Shown here one piece after another: positions 1 to 8,402 of a stretch of 47,078 nt of DNA (position 1 is the first letter of the stretch; each line of letters begins with the position of its first letter). The stretch spans positions 1 through 47,078 of the forward strand of contig JAGVZN010000015.1 of assembly GCA_018302605.1 (NCBI GenBank), given 5' to 3'. Source of the DNA: Candidatus Woesearchaeota archaeon. GTDB taxonomy: Archaea > Nanobdellota > Nanobdellia > Woesearchaeales > GW2011-AR9. Position numbers and translations under genes: made by a program. Below the pieces are notes generated by a model. The model saw only the letters and a program-made list of their open reading frames with translations. It was not told where the DNA came from and made no database searches.

Positions 1-378
1 CTCATCAACTTCGATAGGAGTCAGTTTCAGTTCTACAATAAAATATTCATTGAATTTTTTGCAATATTTTGCAACTGCATCTGCGATTGAACGTATAGTA
101 TCGAGATGATGATTCGTTTGCCTGGCAATGCCACGAAATGGAGTTTTTTCGGCAAACATTTTGCAGATGTTCGTTATTTCCTTTTTAGGAAGATGTTTCC
201 AGAAAAACGGTGTTCCGGAAGTGCGGGGAAAAGTTTTCCAACAGGTCGTACATCGATATCGTTGGGTTCCGTTGGCTTGTTTTCCAAAGCGAATAATGTT
301 TCGCAAACCTTTCTTTTCGTAATCAGAACAACTCTTGTTTAAGCATATAACATCTAATTTTCTTGCTTTGCGTGACAT
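1..378 (-). mobile_element. IS1-type transposase, N-terminal part (runs off window)
   Basis: An open frame of 126 codons starts at ATG 378 and has no stop before the left edge, so only the N-terminal part is visible. The first 50 residues hold a zinc ribbon (C12-x4-C17 and C43-x2-C46) with the RFGKQANGTQRYRC pattern seen in InsA/IS1-type DNA-binding regions, followed by a GTPFF segment and a helix-turn-helix-like stretch. In IS1-type elements this part binds the terminal repeats. A catalytic DDE region would lie to the left, outside the window. The element appears to have landed in the yjjX-like gene at about 430. I could not define its terminal inverted repeat. The family assignment comes from the zinc-ribbon pattern only. 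Confidence 0.7.
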
Positions 379-425
379 AGTAAACACCTCTTTATTGACG
401 AAGAATATGAACTAGTTAATAAGTA

Positions 426-653
426 TTATTGAAAATAAACAACTTTATTCTGTATCAGTTCGGCCGCTTTGGCCCGGTTCTGCGCGCCGAGCATAGTGTG
501 ATGCAAAGTCAGCGGCTGTTCATTGATTCCCGAATCCACTTTAGAGAATAAGACCTGGGCAGATGATAATTGATCATACTCTTGGACTATCTCTTTCAGA
601 GCTTGGATCTTTACGGGATTCTCTGTGCCGATGGTGATGTTCATGGGTTTCAC
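426..653 (-). pseudogene. yjjX-like inosine/xanthosine triphosphatase, truncated
   Basis: The 75-residue product matches only the N-terminal part of the YjjX/PRRC1 house-cleaning NTPase family, which is normally about 170-180 residues. Recognisable are the GTENPVKIQALKEIV start and the INEQPLTLHHTMLGAQNRAKAA segment, corresponding to the family's SGV.AQP..DEET..GA.NRA region. The catalytic C-terminal part is missing. The last residues (about NKVVYFQ) are probably read from the inserted IS next door. The start is GTG 653, whose GTGA overlaps the stop of the upstream small gene; ATG 644 is an alternative. It is best read as a gene broken by the IS1-type insertion. Confidence 0.7.
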
Positions 654-820
654 TCTTCAATGTGAGCGAGTACTGCGGCGCTCAGCGGTTTAAAACAGGA
701 TTTAGCGAAAGAGATGGCATCTACAGCTTCATTTAGTTCTGGTTGCTTCGCCGTTTTTAATCTTGTGATCATCTTCTTGGTCAAGAGACCACCACAATTT
801 AAATCTTCTGGGAACCACAT
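650..820 (-). CDS. small unknown protein, 56 aa, upstream of yjjX-like gene
   Basis: ATG 820 opens a 56-codon frame (MWFPEDLNCGGLLTKK...) ending in a TGA that shares GTGA with the start of the yjjX-like gene, an arrangement typical of translational coupling. On the same strand a TATATAAA box lies at 844-851, about 27 bp before the ATG, so the transcript would be leaderless like many others here. I do not recognise a family. The product is soluble and basic in the middle, with two cysteines. Promoter spacing and coupling support a real gene. Confidence 0.5.
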   Translation of the reverse strand: MWFPEDLNCGGLLTKKMITRLKTAKQPELNEAVDAISFAKSCFKPLSAAVLAHIEE

Positions 821-843
821 GATTTTTTTGAGGATTAAATGAG

Positions 844-851
844 TTTATATA
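844..851 (-). promoter_or_regulatory. TATA box for the 56-aa gene
   Basis: TATATAAA on the minus strand, centred about 27 bp upstream of ATG 820, is the spacing expected for a leaderless archaeal transcript. Confidence 0.5.
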
Positions 852-893
852 GAACCACCAATTGCTTCAAACCAACTTAAAGTCTTCAGAACC

Positions 894-903
894 TATTTAA
901 ATA
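894..903 (+). promoter_or_regulatory. TATA box for HTH regulator
   Basis: TATTTAAATA is centred about 26 bp upstream of ATG 924, predicting transcription to begin at or next to the start codon (leaderless mRNA). Confidence 0.55.
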
Positions 904-923
904 AGAGGAACATCCAAGAGAAC

Positions 924-1511
924 ATGTCCAAAAACAATTTCCTCCTCGTTGACCTAAACGAAGCAAAGACCAAGAAATTAGCAGAGACGATCACCTCCGA
1001 CACTAGCCGCAAGATTCTGAATCATCTCGCGGAGAAAGAAGGTACTGAAAGCACCATTGCCCAAGAATTGAATCTGCCCCTCCCCACCGTGCATTATCAT
1101 CTACAGAAGCTGCGAGAAGCTGGCTTGGTCATTGTCGAAGAATACCATTACAGCACCAAAGGGCGGGAAGTCAATCATTATAAGCTGGCTAACAAATATA
1201 TCATTATCGCACCGAAGAAAGTGTCTGGCTTGAAACAAAAATTAAGAGGAATTCTGCCCGTTGGTTTGATTATTTTGGGAATCAGTGGGTTGTGGGGATT
1301 CTTGACAAAGACAACTACTGCTGCGACCAAAATGGGGGGGGGAGCTTTGGATAGCGTAGCGATGATGCCAACTCTGGGGCAAAACATTGTGATGATCCAG
1401 CCGCCGGTATATTCTGACCAATATAGTGTGTTATGGTTCTTAGCAGGCGGCTTGTTTACGTTATTGATTTACGTGCTGATTATTGTGATGCAAGAAAAGA
1501 TGAGACGGTGA
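924..1511 (+). CDS. membrane-tethered ArsR-like winged-helix regulator
   Basis: The first 100 of 195 residues form an ArsR/HTH_20-type winged helix: the segment TSDTSRKILNHLAEKEGT, a recognition-helix region around PLPTVHYHLQKLREAGLV, and a beta-wing ending in REVNHYKLA. Two hydrophobic spans follow (about 112-130 and 168-189), separated by a Met/Gly-rich loop, so the DNA-binding domain sits in the cytoplasm attached to the membrane. Such one-component regulators are common in archaea; the signal sensed is unknown. The next gene starts 5 bp downstream and the SIMPL gene follows, suggesting a small operon concerned with the cell envelope (inference). Confidence 0.75.
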   Translation: MSKNNFLLVDLNEAKTKKLAETITSDTSRKILNHLAEKEGTESTIAQELNLPLPTVHYHLQKLREAGLVIVEEYHYSTKGREVNHYKLANKYIIIAPKKVSGLKQKLRGILPVGLIILGISGLWGFLTKTTTAATKMGGGALDSVAMMPTLGQNIVMIQPPVYSDQYSVLWFLAGGLFTLLIYVLIIVMQEKMRR

Positions 1512-1515
1512 TAGA

Positions 1516-1746
1516 ATGAAGAAATGGATTGCTGTTATGGGTGTTGCTCTGGTTTTAGTGATGGGATTATTATTTTATTATTTGAGTTCACAAAGAGTAT
1601 TGGACCTTCCAATGGAATGCGAAGAAAATAAAGAAACAACTTGTAAAATGAAGTGCGATGATGCAATTGAAGAGATAGCAGATAATTCCGTTTGTAAAAA
1701 TCAATCACTAGTCTGCTGTCAAAGAAAACTTTACCCACTAAATTAA
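1516..1746 (+). CDS. small Cys-rich membrane-anchored protein
   Basis: A 76-residue protein with an N-terminal hydrophobic segment (about residues 5-24) that acts as signal anchor, then a short outward-facing domain with seven cysteines, including a terminal VCCQ motif, that could form disulfides. It is AT-rich compared with its neighbours and sits 5 bp after the HTH regulator and 20 bp before the SIMPL gene, so it is probably co-transcribed with both. I do not recognise a family. The frame is open without a better alternative, and the signal-anchor layout argues that it is coding. Confidence 0.6.
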   Translation: MKKWIAVMGVALVLVMGLLFYYLSSQRVLDLPMECEENKETTCKMKCDDAIEEIADNSVCKNQSLVCCQRKLYPLN

Positions 1747-1766
1747 GAAAACAGGAGTGATTTCAC

Positions 1767-2504
1767 ATGAATGAAAAGACAACACATGGATTGATTATGG
1801 GAGGATTGGCGTTATTGTTATTGTTCGCACTCTTCCAAGTGAGTGAAAAAGGAAGTGCCGGAGAAAACATTCCCAAGATTAGTGTCTCAGGAATGGCAGA
1901 GATGGAAATCATGCCCAATCAGGCTGTCCTCTCGCTGACGGTTTTGACGGAAGGCAGCGATGCGAAAGATGTCCAAGATAGAAATACGCAACAGATGAAT
2001 ACAGTTATCGCTGCGCTGAAAGAAGCAGGTGTGGATAATAAAGAGATCGAAACGACGGGATATAATCTTTACCCTTGGCATGAATGGAATCCTTCTTTGC
2101 AAAAGAGCGTAGAAAAAGGGTATCGCGTACAGCAAACAATTACGGTAACAACAAAAGAGACAACAAAAGCAGGAGAATTAGTGGATATTGCGGTGAAAAG
2201 CGGTGTGAACACGGTCAACGGGATCTCATTCAGACTTTCTACGGATCGAGAACAGGAAGTACGTGAAGAATTAGTAGCATTAGCATCAACGAAAGCACGA
2301 GAAAAAGCAGAAACTTTGGCGAAGAGTTTGAAAGTTTCGTTAGGAGATGTGCTCTACGCAACGGAGAGCAGTTTTAACAACGGGCCATGGTACTCTGGGG
2401 GTATGGCCAAAATAATGGCGATGGAAGCAACTTCTGCACCAGACATTGCCCCGGAACAGGTGAAGGTTTCGATCCAGGTGAATGTTGATTTTGAAGTTGA
2501 TTAG
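1767..2504 (+). CDS. SIMPL-domain (DUF541) secreted or membrane-anchored protein
   Basis: The 245-residue product begins with an N-terminal hydrophobic span (about 8-27). A SIMPL/DUF541 domain follows: ISVSGMAEMEIMPNQAVLSL at the start, alternating strands and helices, a central GYRVQQTITVTTK strand, a KAREKAETLAKSL helix and a final VSIQVNVDFEVD strand. SIMPL proteins (BP26, YggE) are extracytoplasmic and linked to oxidative or envelope stress; the biochemical role is not settled. A ribosome-binding-like AGGAGTGA lies 8-15 bp before ATG 1767. It is probably the third gene of an operon with the HTH regulator. Confidence 0.85.
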   Translation: MNEKTTHGLIMGGLALLLLFALFQVSEKGSAGENIPKISVSGMAEMEIMPNQAVLSLTVLTEGSDAKDVQDRNTQQMNTVIAALKEAGVDNKEIETTGYNLYPWHEWNPSLQKSVEKGYRVQQTITVTTKETTKAGELVDIAVKSGVNTVNGISFRLSTDREQEVREELVALASTKAREKAETLAKSLKVSLGDVLYATESSFNNGPWYSGGMAKIMAMEATSAPDIAPEQVKVSIQVNVDFEVD

Positions 2505-2567
2505 ATTTTTTATTTTCTTTTTTTCTTCGACCAAAAAACATAAAAAGAAAGAACGGATCAGATTATC

Positions 2568-2996
2568 GTGATCAAGCAGAATAAACAACATCTCGACCGA
2601 AAGCTGATCTTCCGCCTGCATCTTCTCTTTGCCATCTTCGTACTCATGCTCATCGTCATTGGCTATGACATCCTGGTACGAGCGATCGGGCTTCTCCTCG
2701 CCGTCTCGGGAATCCTCATCGGCTTGGGCATCGGTTTCCTTACGGGCAGAATAATGCAGATCCGTTGGCATGAAGAAAAGAACAAAGTGATAACCACGAT
2801 GGACACGGGGGGGGCATTTATCCTCGCGGGATATCTGCTCTTTGTTTACTTTAGGGATCGTTTCTTCGGGCATTGGCTGTATGGAGCAGCGTTGACGGCG
2901 TTTGGCTTTAGTCTCCTGGGAGGGATTGTCCTAGGGCGTTATCTCAATCTGAGATTAGAGATAGAAAGAGTATTGAAAGAAAAGAACTATCAGTAA
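2568..2996 (+). CDS. multi-spanning membrane protein, unknown
   Basis: A 142-residue protein starting at GTG 2568 with four predicted membrane spans (about 17-34, 38-60, 83-93, 101-124), basic loops, and charged termini. No catalytic motif is visible and I do not recognise the family. It follows the SIMPL gene after about 60 bp of AT-rich DNA and ends 5 bp before the convergent end of aspS. The GTG start gives the charged N-terminus expected before the first span. Confidence 0.6.
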   Translation: MIKQNKQHLDRKLIFRLHLLFAIFVLMLIVIGYDILVRAIGLLLAVSGILIGLGIGFLTGRIMQIRWHEEKNKVITTMDTGGAFILAGYLLFVYFRDRFFGHWLYGAALTAFGFSLLGGIVLGRYLNLRLEIERVLKEKNYQ

Positions 2997-3000
2997 CAGA

Positions 3001-4308
3001 TTATGGTTTTTCTCTTACCGGATCCCTAGGCAGCAACACGGCTTCGCGGACATTATCCAACAGCAACAACCGCTGGGTGATTCGATCCAAGCCAAAGCCG
3101 GCGCCGCCATGCGGCGGACAGCCGTACTGAAAGATCTCGGCATATTCCGGCATTGTTTCTGGATCAAGACCTTTTTCGACTGCCTGTTTCTTCCAGACAT
3201 CGAGACGATGTTCGCGCTGTGAGCCAGAACAGATTTCCACGCCGTTAAATAATAAGTCGAATGATTTTGTGACTTGAGGATTCTTCTCCGCTTTCATCTG
3301 GTAGAACGGCTTGACTTTCCAGGGGAAAAAAGTAATGAAGACAAACTCTGAATCGTATTTCTCTTTGATCATCTCGCAGATTAACTTCTCTCCTTCCGCA
3401 TCAAGATCCTCATCCGCGTTATACTTCTTGCCCTTGGGAGCAAGCATCTTCTTTGCTTCATCTAAGGTTAAACGAGGTATTTTTGTGGGAAGGTGATGTT
3501 CGACGTTAAGCAATTGCAATTCTGCTGCCGCTTCTGTTTTCAGATTGCTGATCAAGTCGATGAACATCTTCTCAATAAAATCCATGACATCTGTAAAATC
3601 TTTGATAAAACCCATCTCAAAATCAACACCGGTAAACTCGGTCAAGTGGCGCATTGTATTTGATTTCTCGGCGCGGAAAACGGGACCGATCTCATAAACA
3701 CGTTCAAAACCGCCGCCGACAAACATCTGTTTGTACACCTGCGGCGACTGCGCCAGATACATCGGCCGGCCGAAATAATCTACTTCAAATAATTCTGCTC
3801 CTGATTCAACGCCGATCTTGGTTAATTTGGGGCTGTTGATGTTCGTGAAACCATTTTGGTCAAAGAAATTGGTGGCGATCTTGACGATCTTGCTGCGAAT
3901 CTTGAAGATGGCCTGATGTTTGAGATTTCGCGTGTCTAAAAGACGATGATCCAAACGCTTGTCAATATTTGTTTGACTTTTGTCCGTGTTATCTATCGGA
4001 AGGGGTGTTCCGGCAAGAGAGAGGAGTTTGATTGCTTTGATTCCGACTTCGATTCCCCAGCGTGATTCTTTATTTTCTTTTGGAATACCAACAATTTCAA
4101 CGACCGATTCTTTGGTCAAATTGTTAACAAGATTGAATGAAGACTCATCTGTTTCACTTTTGAATGCGACGGTCTGCATATCACCGGTCCGGTCACGGAG
4201 AATGATGAATTTGATCTTGCTTAAATTACGGATTTCCTGGATCCAGCCCTGCAAGAGAACTTCCTGATTGAGATGGTTCTTCAGGTCTGAGAGGAGTGTT
4301 CGATCCAT
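3001..4308 (-). CDS. aspS: aspartyl-tRNA synthetase, archaeal type
   Basis: AspRS attaches aspartate to tRNA-Asp (or also tRNA-Asn in non-discriminating forms) in the cytoplasm. The 435 residues fit the short archaeal/eukaryotic class IIb form without the bacterial GAD insertion. An N-terminal OB-fold (VLLQGWIQEIRNL...FIILRDRTG) is followed by the class II core: the LDTR hinge segment, AQSPQVYKQM, motif 2 FRAEKSNTMRHLTEFT and motif 3 GFGLDRITQRLL near the C-terminus. By eye, the OB-fold residue aligned with Trp26 of the discriminating Thermococcus enzyme is Gln here, which leaves open charging of tRNA-Asn. No gat genes lie in the window. The end is convergent with the membrane protein at 2568-2996. 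Confidence 0.95.
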   Translation of the reverse strand: MDRTLLSDLKNHLNQEVLLQGWIQEIRNLSKIKFIILRDRTGDMQTVAFKSETDESSFNLVNNLTKESVVEIVGIPKENKESRWGIEVGIKAIKLLSLAGTPLPIDNTDKSQTNIDKRLDHRLLDTRNLKHQAIFKIRSKIVKIATNFFDQNGFTNINSPKLTKIGVESGAELFEVDYFGRPMYLAQSPQVYKQMFVGGGFERVYEIGPVFRAEKSNTMRHLTEFTGVDFEMGFIKDFTDVMDFIEKMFIDLISNLKTEAAAELQLLNVEHHLPTKIPRLTLDEAKKMLAPKGKKYNADEDLDAEGEKLICEMIKEKYDSEFVFITFFPWKVKPFYQMKAEKNPQVTKSFDLLFNGVEICSGSQREHRLDVWKKQAVEKGLDPETMPEYAEIFQYGCPPHGGAGFGLDRITQRLLLLDNVREAVLLPRDPVREKP

Positions 4309-4346
4309 GCTGACGCTTAAAATAGGCGGTTGTTTTTATTACTTTT

Positions 4347-4481
4347 GGTGTATTGGGCTCTGTAGAAAAAGTCGTCCGCCTGGCCTAAAGATTGACCGTG
4401 AGAAGCGATATGCTGGAACAGGTGCGAAAACGATCAGATCAAATGGCCGGTTCTGACTTTTTCTACAGAGCCGGTGTATTG
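4347..4481. mobile_element. MITE family C: 117-bp element with perfect TIRs and 9-bp target duplication
   Basis: The element spans 4356-4472. Its ends are perfect 18-bp inverted repeats, GGCTCTGTAGAAAAAGTC on the left and its exact complement on the right. It is flanked on both sides by the direct repeat GGTGTATTG (4347-4355 and 4473-4481), which I read as a 9-bp target-site duplication. No transposase fits in 117 bp, so it must be moved in trans. It sits between the aspS start and the gdhA end. No second copy was seen in this window. The intact ends and exact duplication suggest recent insertion. Confidence 0.9.
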
Positions 4482-4498
4482 CCATAACCCCAGAAGAG

Positions 4499-5710
4499 TT
4501 AAACTCTTCCCCTTAACTTCTCCGCTGCCAAAACTTTCTGAATGGCATGAATGTACGTCGCCGTGCGGAAGTCATATTTTTTCCCTGCCCAGGTAGACCA
4601 AAGTTGATTAAATGCTGCTTTCATCTTTTCCCGCAGACGCGCACGTACTTCCTCTTCTTTCCAATAATAGCCAGACTGGTTCTGCACCCATTCAAAATAA
4701 GAGACTGTAACGCCGCCGGCATTTGCCAGAATGTCAGGTAAGACCAAAGTTTTGTTCTGATGCAATATTTTATCTGCTTCTGGTGTCGTTGGCCCATTCG
4801 CTAATTCCAAAATAATTTTTGCTTTTACTTGATGAGCATTCTTTTCTGTAATGACCCCGCTTAACGCCGAGGGGATAAGGATGTCACAGTTAAGCGTAAG
4901 AAGCTCTTCGTTACTGATTTTTTGACCAGGAGGATAATTTTGTACGGAACCTGTTTTTTCTTTAATAGTTACAACTTCATCAACAGGAAGACCTTGCTGA
5001 GCATAGATTCCCCCTTTGGAATCGGAAACGGCGACGATCGTGAATCCGCGATCGGCAAATAATTTTGCCGCGTTCATCCCAGCGTTACCAAAGCCTTGGA
5101 TGGCTATACGCTTTCCTTTAAACTTTAATTTCTGTACTGCTTCTTCCAAGACAAAGACCCCGCCTAGTGCCGTGGCGATATCACGCACGAGCGAGCCGCC
5201 CAATTCTAACGGCTTACCAGTAATCATCCCTGGATCATGATGGCCAGCCTGTTGTTCGTATTCGTCCAGCATCCACGCCATGATTTGGCCTGTCGTGTAA
5301 ACATCGGGAGCGGGAATATCGATGCTGGAACCAAGATAAGGGCGGAAAGCACGGACATAGGCGCGGCTGAGCTCCTCCAGTTCTTTTCCAGAAAGAGATT
5401 TTGGATCGATGGTTACGCCGCCTTTTCCTCCACCGAATGGGATGTCAGCGACGGCCGTTTTCAGCGTCATCCAAAAGGCCAGGGATTTGACTTCGTCTTC
5501 GTTCACCTCCGGATGGAAACGAATGCCGCCTTTATACGGTCCTCGGGCATTGTTGAACTGGATGCGGAAAGCAGGGTATTTTTTGCCGTTAAGATGAAGC
5601 TCGGCTTTGTGTACATGATTAGGTGTTTCTAAGAGGGTAACTTCGGCAGGAGAGAGATTAGCCAGGGGGGCAAGTGTCTGCAAAAACTGAACAACGTGGT
5701 TAAAAGTCAT
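4499..5710 (-). CDS. gdhA: glutamate dehydrogenase
   Basis: Glu/Leu/Phe/Val dehydrogenase family, interconverting 2-oxoglutarate plus ammonia and glutamate with NAD(P)H. The 403 residues are normal for the hexameric archaeal/bacterial form. Visible motifs are the substrate region ARGPYKGGIRFHPEV, the catalytic-lysine segment PFGGGKGGVTIDP (about 91-103), PAPDVYTTGQIMAWM, the Rossmann motif GFGNAGMNAA (about 206-215) and the C-terminal ANAGGVTVSYFEWVQN. On the minus strand GGTGAGG lies about 11 bp before ATG 5710 and a TTAAATA box further up. It is one of two carbon/nitrogen enzymes here, beside malic enzyme. Confidence 0.95.
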   Translation of the reverse strand: MTFNHVVQFLQTLAPLANLSPAEVTLLETPNHVHKAELHLNGKKYPAFRIQFNNARGPYKGGIRFHPEVNEDEVKSLAFWMTLKTAVADIPFGGGKGGVTIDPKSLSGKELEELSRAYVRAFRPYLGSSIDIPAPDVYTTGQIMAWMLDEYEQQAGHHDPGMITGKPLELGGSLVRDIATALGGVFVLEEAVQKLKFKGKRIAIQGFGNAGMNAAKLFADRGFTIVAVSDSKGGIYAQQGLPVDEVVTIKEKTGSVQNYPPGQKISNEELLTLNCDILIPSALSGVITEKNAHQVKAKIILELANGPTTPEADKILHQNKTLVLPDILANAGGVTVSYFEWVQNQSGYYWKEEEVRARLREKMKAAFNQLWSTWAGKKYDFRTATYIHAIQKVLAAEKLRGRV

Positions 5711-5774
5711 GGATGGTAAACCTCACCGCAGGATTTAATTCTTCGACGAGAAAGGAGTATTTAAGATTTGTGGA

Positions 5775-7049
5775 TTAGAATTTACTCTTCGCTAATCTGC
5801 GTGCTAACTTCCCCAATCCACGACTATATTCTTTAAGGTCAACAATCTTCTTCCGCGCCACCCCCGAATCCATCGCTGCTTTGGCCACTGCTGAAGCGAT
5901 GCGGGGTAAGAGCCGGGGGTCAAATGGCTTGGGAATGATGTACTCCGGACCGAACGTAAATTCCTGATCATATGCTTTAATGGCTTGTTTGGGCATCTTC
6001 AGATGAGCAAGTTTGGCCAATGCCTTGACCGCGGCTTTTTTCATCTCCAGATTGATCGTTGTCGCCCGAACATCCAACGCGCCGCGAAACAAGAACGGAA
6101 AACACAAAACATTATTTACCTGATTGGGATAGTCACTCCTTCCCGTGGCCATGACACAATCCGGGACTGCTTTTTTTGCTTCCTGATAAGAAATTTCCGG
6201 GGTAGGATTAGCCATGGCGATAATAATTGGACGGGAGCTCATTGTCTTGAGCATCTGGCCGGTGAGAAGATTTCCTTGTGAGACGCCGATAAAGACATCA
6301 GCAGCGACTAAAGCTTCAGCAAGCGTTTTCTTATCCGTCTCCTGAGCAAAGGCCGCTTTATACTGATTCTGCTCATTTCGTGCCGTCGTGATAATGCCCT
6401 GACTGTCAACCAGGATAATCTGCTCATGCCTGGCGCCGAGTTCTAACAGCATATTGGCAATGGCGATAGCCGCCGCACCCGCACCAGAAAAAACAAATTG
6501 ACTATCCGTTATTTTTCTCTGGGTCAACTCTAACGCATTCAGTACGGCAGCAGAAGCGATGACCGCCGTACCATGCTGATCATCATGAAAGACGGGGATA
6601 TCCATCTTCTCTTTCAATTTTCGCTCAATTTCAAAACATTCCGGCGCTTTGATGTCCTCCAGATTGATGCCGCCAAAAGTTGGCTCTAATGAAGTGATGA
6701 TCTTGATCAGCTGTTCGGGATCCGGTTCATTGATCTCCAAATCAAAAACATCGATTCCCGCAAAGCGCTTGAATAAGATACCCTTGCCTTCCATTACCGG
6801 TTTCCCGGCCAACGCACCGATATTTCCCAAGCCGAGGACGGCCGTGCCATTGCTGATCACCGCAACTAAGTTCCCTTTAGAGGTATAGTGATAGGCAGCG
6901 TCGGGATTCTGTTGAATTTCCAAGCAAGGCTTAGCCACGCCGGGAGTATAGGCCAGAGAAAGATCGGCAGCAGTTTTACATGGTTTGGTGGGAACGGTCT
7001 TTATTTTCCCGGGAAAAGGATATTTGTGGTAATGTAATGCGTCTTCCAT
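5775..7049 (-). CDS. NAD(P)-dependent malic enzyme
   Basis: Oxidative decarboxylation of malate to pyruvate with NAD(P)+. About 424 residues from the chosen start, matching the short prokaryotic malic enzyme. Motifs: the [13 protein letters not shown] segment, [15 protein letters not shown], the metal and catalytic region [15 protein letters not shown] with DDQHGTAVI, a Rossmann [10 protein letters not shown] and [10 protein letters not shown] longer frame from 7106 is possible, but ATG 7049 begins at the expected [15 protein letters not shown] and lies about 25 bp after a TATA box at 7071-7077, so I take the shorter leaderless form. Together with glutamate dehydrogenase and the hydroxyacid dehydrogenase it fits amino-acid and pyruvate-linked fermentation (inference). 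Confidence 0.92.
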   Translation of the reverse strand: MEDALHYHKYPFPGKIKTVPTKPCKTAADLSLAYTPGVAKPCLEIQQNPDAAYHYTSKGNLVAVISNGTAVLGLGNIGALAGKPVMEGKGILFKRFAGIDVFDLEINEPDPEQLIKIITSLEPTFGGINLEDIKAPECFEIERKLKEKMDIPVFHDDQHGTAVIASAAVLNALELTQRKITDSQFVFSGAGAAAIAIANMLLELGARHEQIILVDSQGIITTARNEQNQYKAAFAQETDKKTLAEALVAADVFIGVSQGNLLTGQMLKTMSSRPIIIAMANPTPEISYQEAKKAVPDCVMATGRSDYPNQVNNVLCFPFLFRGALDVRATTINLEMKKAAVKALAKLAHLKMPKQAIKAYDQEFTFGPEYIIPKPFDPRLLPRIASAVAKAAMDSGVARKKIVDLKEYSRGLGKLARRLAKSKF

Positions 7050-7069
7050 CTGAAAATGGTAAGATACAT

Positions 7070-7078
7070 CTATATAAG
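7070..7078 (-). promoter_or_regulatory. TATA box deciding the malic enzyme start
   Basis: Minus-strand CTTATATA lies about 25 bp upstream of ATG 7049, consistent with a leaderless transcript and against the longer frame from 7106. Confidence 0.55.
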
Positions 7079-7121
7079 TGTTGCGAATTGCAGGACTCTG
7101 TAACAAAAAGAGAAAAAAATT

Positions 7122-8402
7122 CTATTTCACAACTAATGTTCCTTTCATCCCGCGCCATTCATCACAGCTGCTGCAGGCATATTCAAATGAACCAACCTGA
7201 TCAGCGACAACAGTTACTTTTGTCGGACCACTGACTTTCTGCGCCACGCCCAAGCCAAGAACGGCAAAGGTGAAGTCCAGATTTTCAGGAACAAGATTGA
7301 AGACGACCGTCGAACCTTTCTGGACAGTGACGAGAGGTGGATCAAAGAGCCAGCGTTTGGCAGCCAGCGTCACTTCCACAGCCTGACTCGCTCCCGTTTC
7401 GGCTGGAGGAGAAGCAACTACAGATGGTTCAGGGGGAGATTCGATCGGAGAATTTTCCTGAACTGGTGGAGAGACACTCGTAGGAACATTCTGTTCGGGA
7501 CTGTCTACAACTGAACCAAGCTGTACTGATGTGTCCAAGCCTTGAGGAAAGAACATCTTGCCATCTTTGGTCAAATAGGAATCAACCGTCTGACCGGCAA
7601 CTGAAATGGTTATTTGGTAAAGACCGGCAACTTCGGCGGCCGCAACGACTTCCGCGACAAACGGCGGTCGCAGCAGATTCTCGTTGACGTAGCTGGTCAC
7701 ACGCGTCTCTGCTTCGGCTAAAGATAGCTCTTGGCCGAGGAGTGCTGTTTTCTCCGTGAACTGGAAACCTTGCGTAAAGACCGAAAAGAGGAGTAAGATG
7801 ATAGTTATCCCAGTCAATGCTTTCCATGTAGAAACATCTTTGAACAATCCGCTGTCGTCAGAAGTTTTCAGTTCAGGACTGTTTTTGACTTCAGTTTTAA
7901 CTTCTTTTTTGCTATCTCTTTTATTGTCTGCCCAAGGGTCGACCCGAGGAGTCGGCTCAACATATTTGGTTGTCTTTTCCGGCTTTGTTTCTGTTTTTGC
8001 TTCAGCTTTTTCTTTTTGTTCGAAAGATGATTTTTCCAGATGCTTCCTCTCTTCTTTCAATGGAACAACTCTTACTGGCGCAATAGCTTTTACCGATGTG
8101 ATGATAACTTCATCCTGCGGCTTCTTCACCTCAGCGTTCACGGATACTTTTGGTTCTGCTTTTGCCGTGGCTGTTTTGAGAATCTTTGATTCTCGTAATT
8201 TTCGAGAGGGAACTTTCCTGGACTTTTCTTCTTTGGGAGAATCCAACGCTGAGGCAAAGGGGTTCTCTTTCTTGGGGTTCATTGTTTTTTCCTTTGCATC
8301 AAGTTCATCCAAGAAATCTTCGCTAAGCACATCTTCCTCCATATATTCTTCTGCAAAAAATGATTCATCCATCTCGTCTAATTGTTTCTGTTCCATCACC
8401 AT
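7122..8402 (-). CDS. membrane-anchored protein with cupredoxin-like C-terminal domain
   Basis: The 426 residues fall into four parts: a long charged Lys/Glu-rich cytoplasmic region (1-190), a membrane span (about 193-212), a linker rich in Pro/Ser/Glu (about 285-340), and a C-terminal cupredoxin fold (about 345-426). The fold ends in FEYACSSCDEWRGMKGTLVV. In the CuA site of cytochrome oxidase subunit II the corresponding loop is C-x3-C-x3-H-x2-M. Here it is C-x2-C followed by Trp/Arg and Met, and the upstream His ligand region (ENLDFTFAV) has no His. Copper binding is therefore doubtful or altered. The domain would lie outside the cell. No electron-transport partner is adjacent. Confidence 0.7.
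   Translation of the reverse strand: MVMEQKQLDEMDESFFAEEYMEEDVLSEDFLDELDAKEKTMNPKKENPFASALDSPKEEKSRKVPSRKLRESKILKTATAKAEPKVSVNAEVKKPQDEVIITSVKAIAPVRVVPLKEERKHLEKSSFEQKEKAEAKTETKPEKTTKYVEPTPRVDPWADNKRDSKKEVKTEVKNSPELKTSDDSGLFKDVSTWKALTGITIILLLFSVFTQGFQFTEKTALLGQELSLAEAETRVTSYVNENLLRPPFVAEVVAAAEVAGLYQITISVAGQTVDSYLTKDGKMFFPQGLDTSVQLGSVVDSPEQNVPTSVSPPVQENSPIESPPEPSVVASPPAETGASQAVEVTLAAKRWLFDPPLVTVQKGSTVVFNLVPENLDFTFAVLGLGVAQKVSGPTKVTVVADQVGSFEYACSSCDEWRGMKGTLVVK

Noticed and set aside
1-342. Plus-strand frames at 106-342 and 128-322
   Set aside because: Shadows of the minus-strand IS1-type transposase, which has a zinc ribbon and a proper start.
2340-2873. 177-codon minus-strand frame opposite the 2568-2996 membrane protein
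   Set aside because: Overlaps two well-supported plus-strand genes and lacks any family resemblance.
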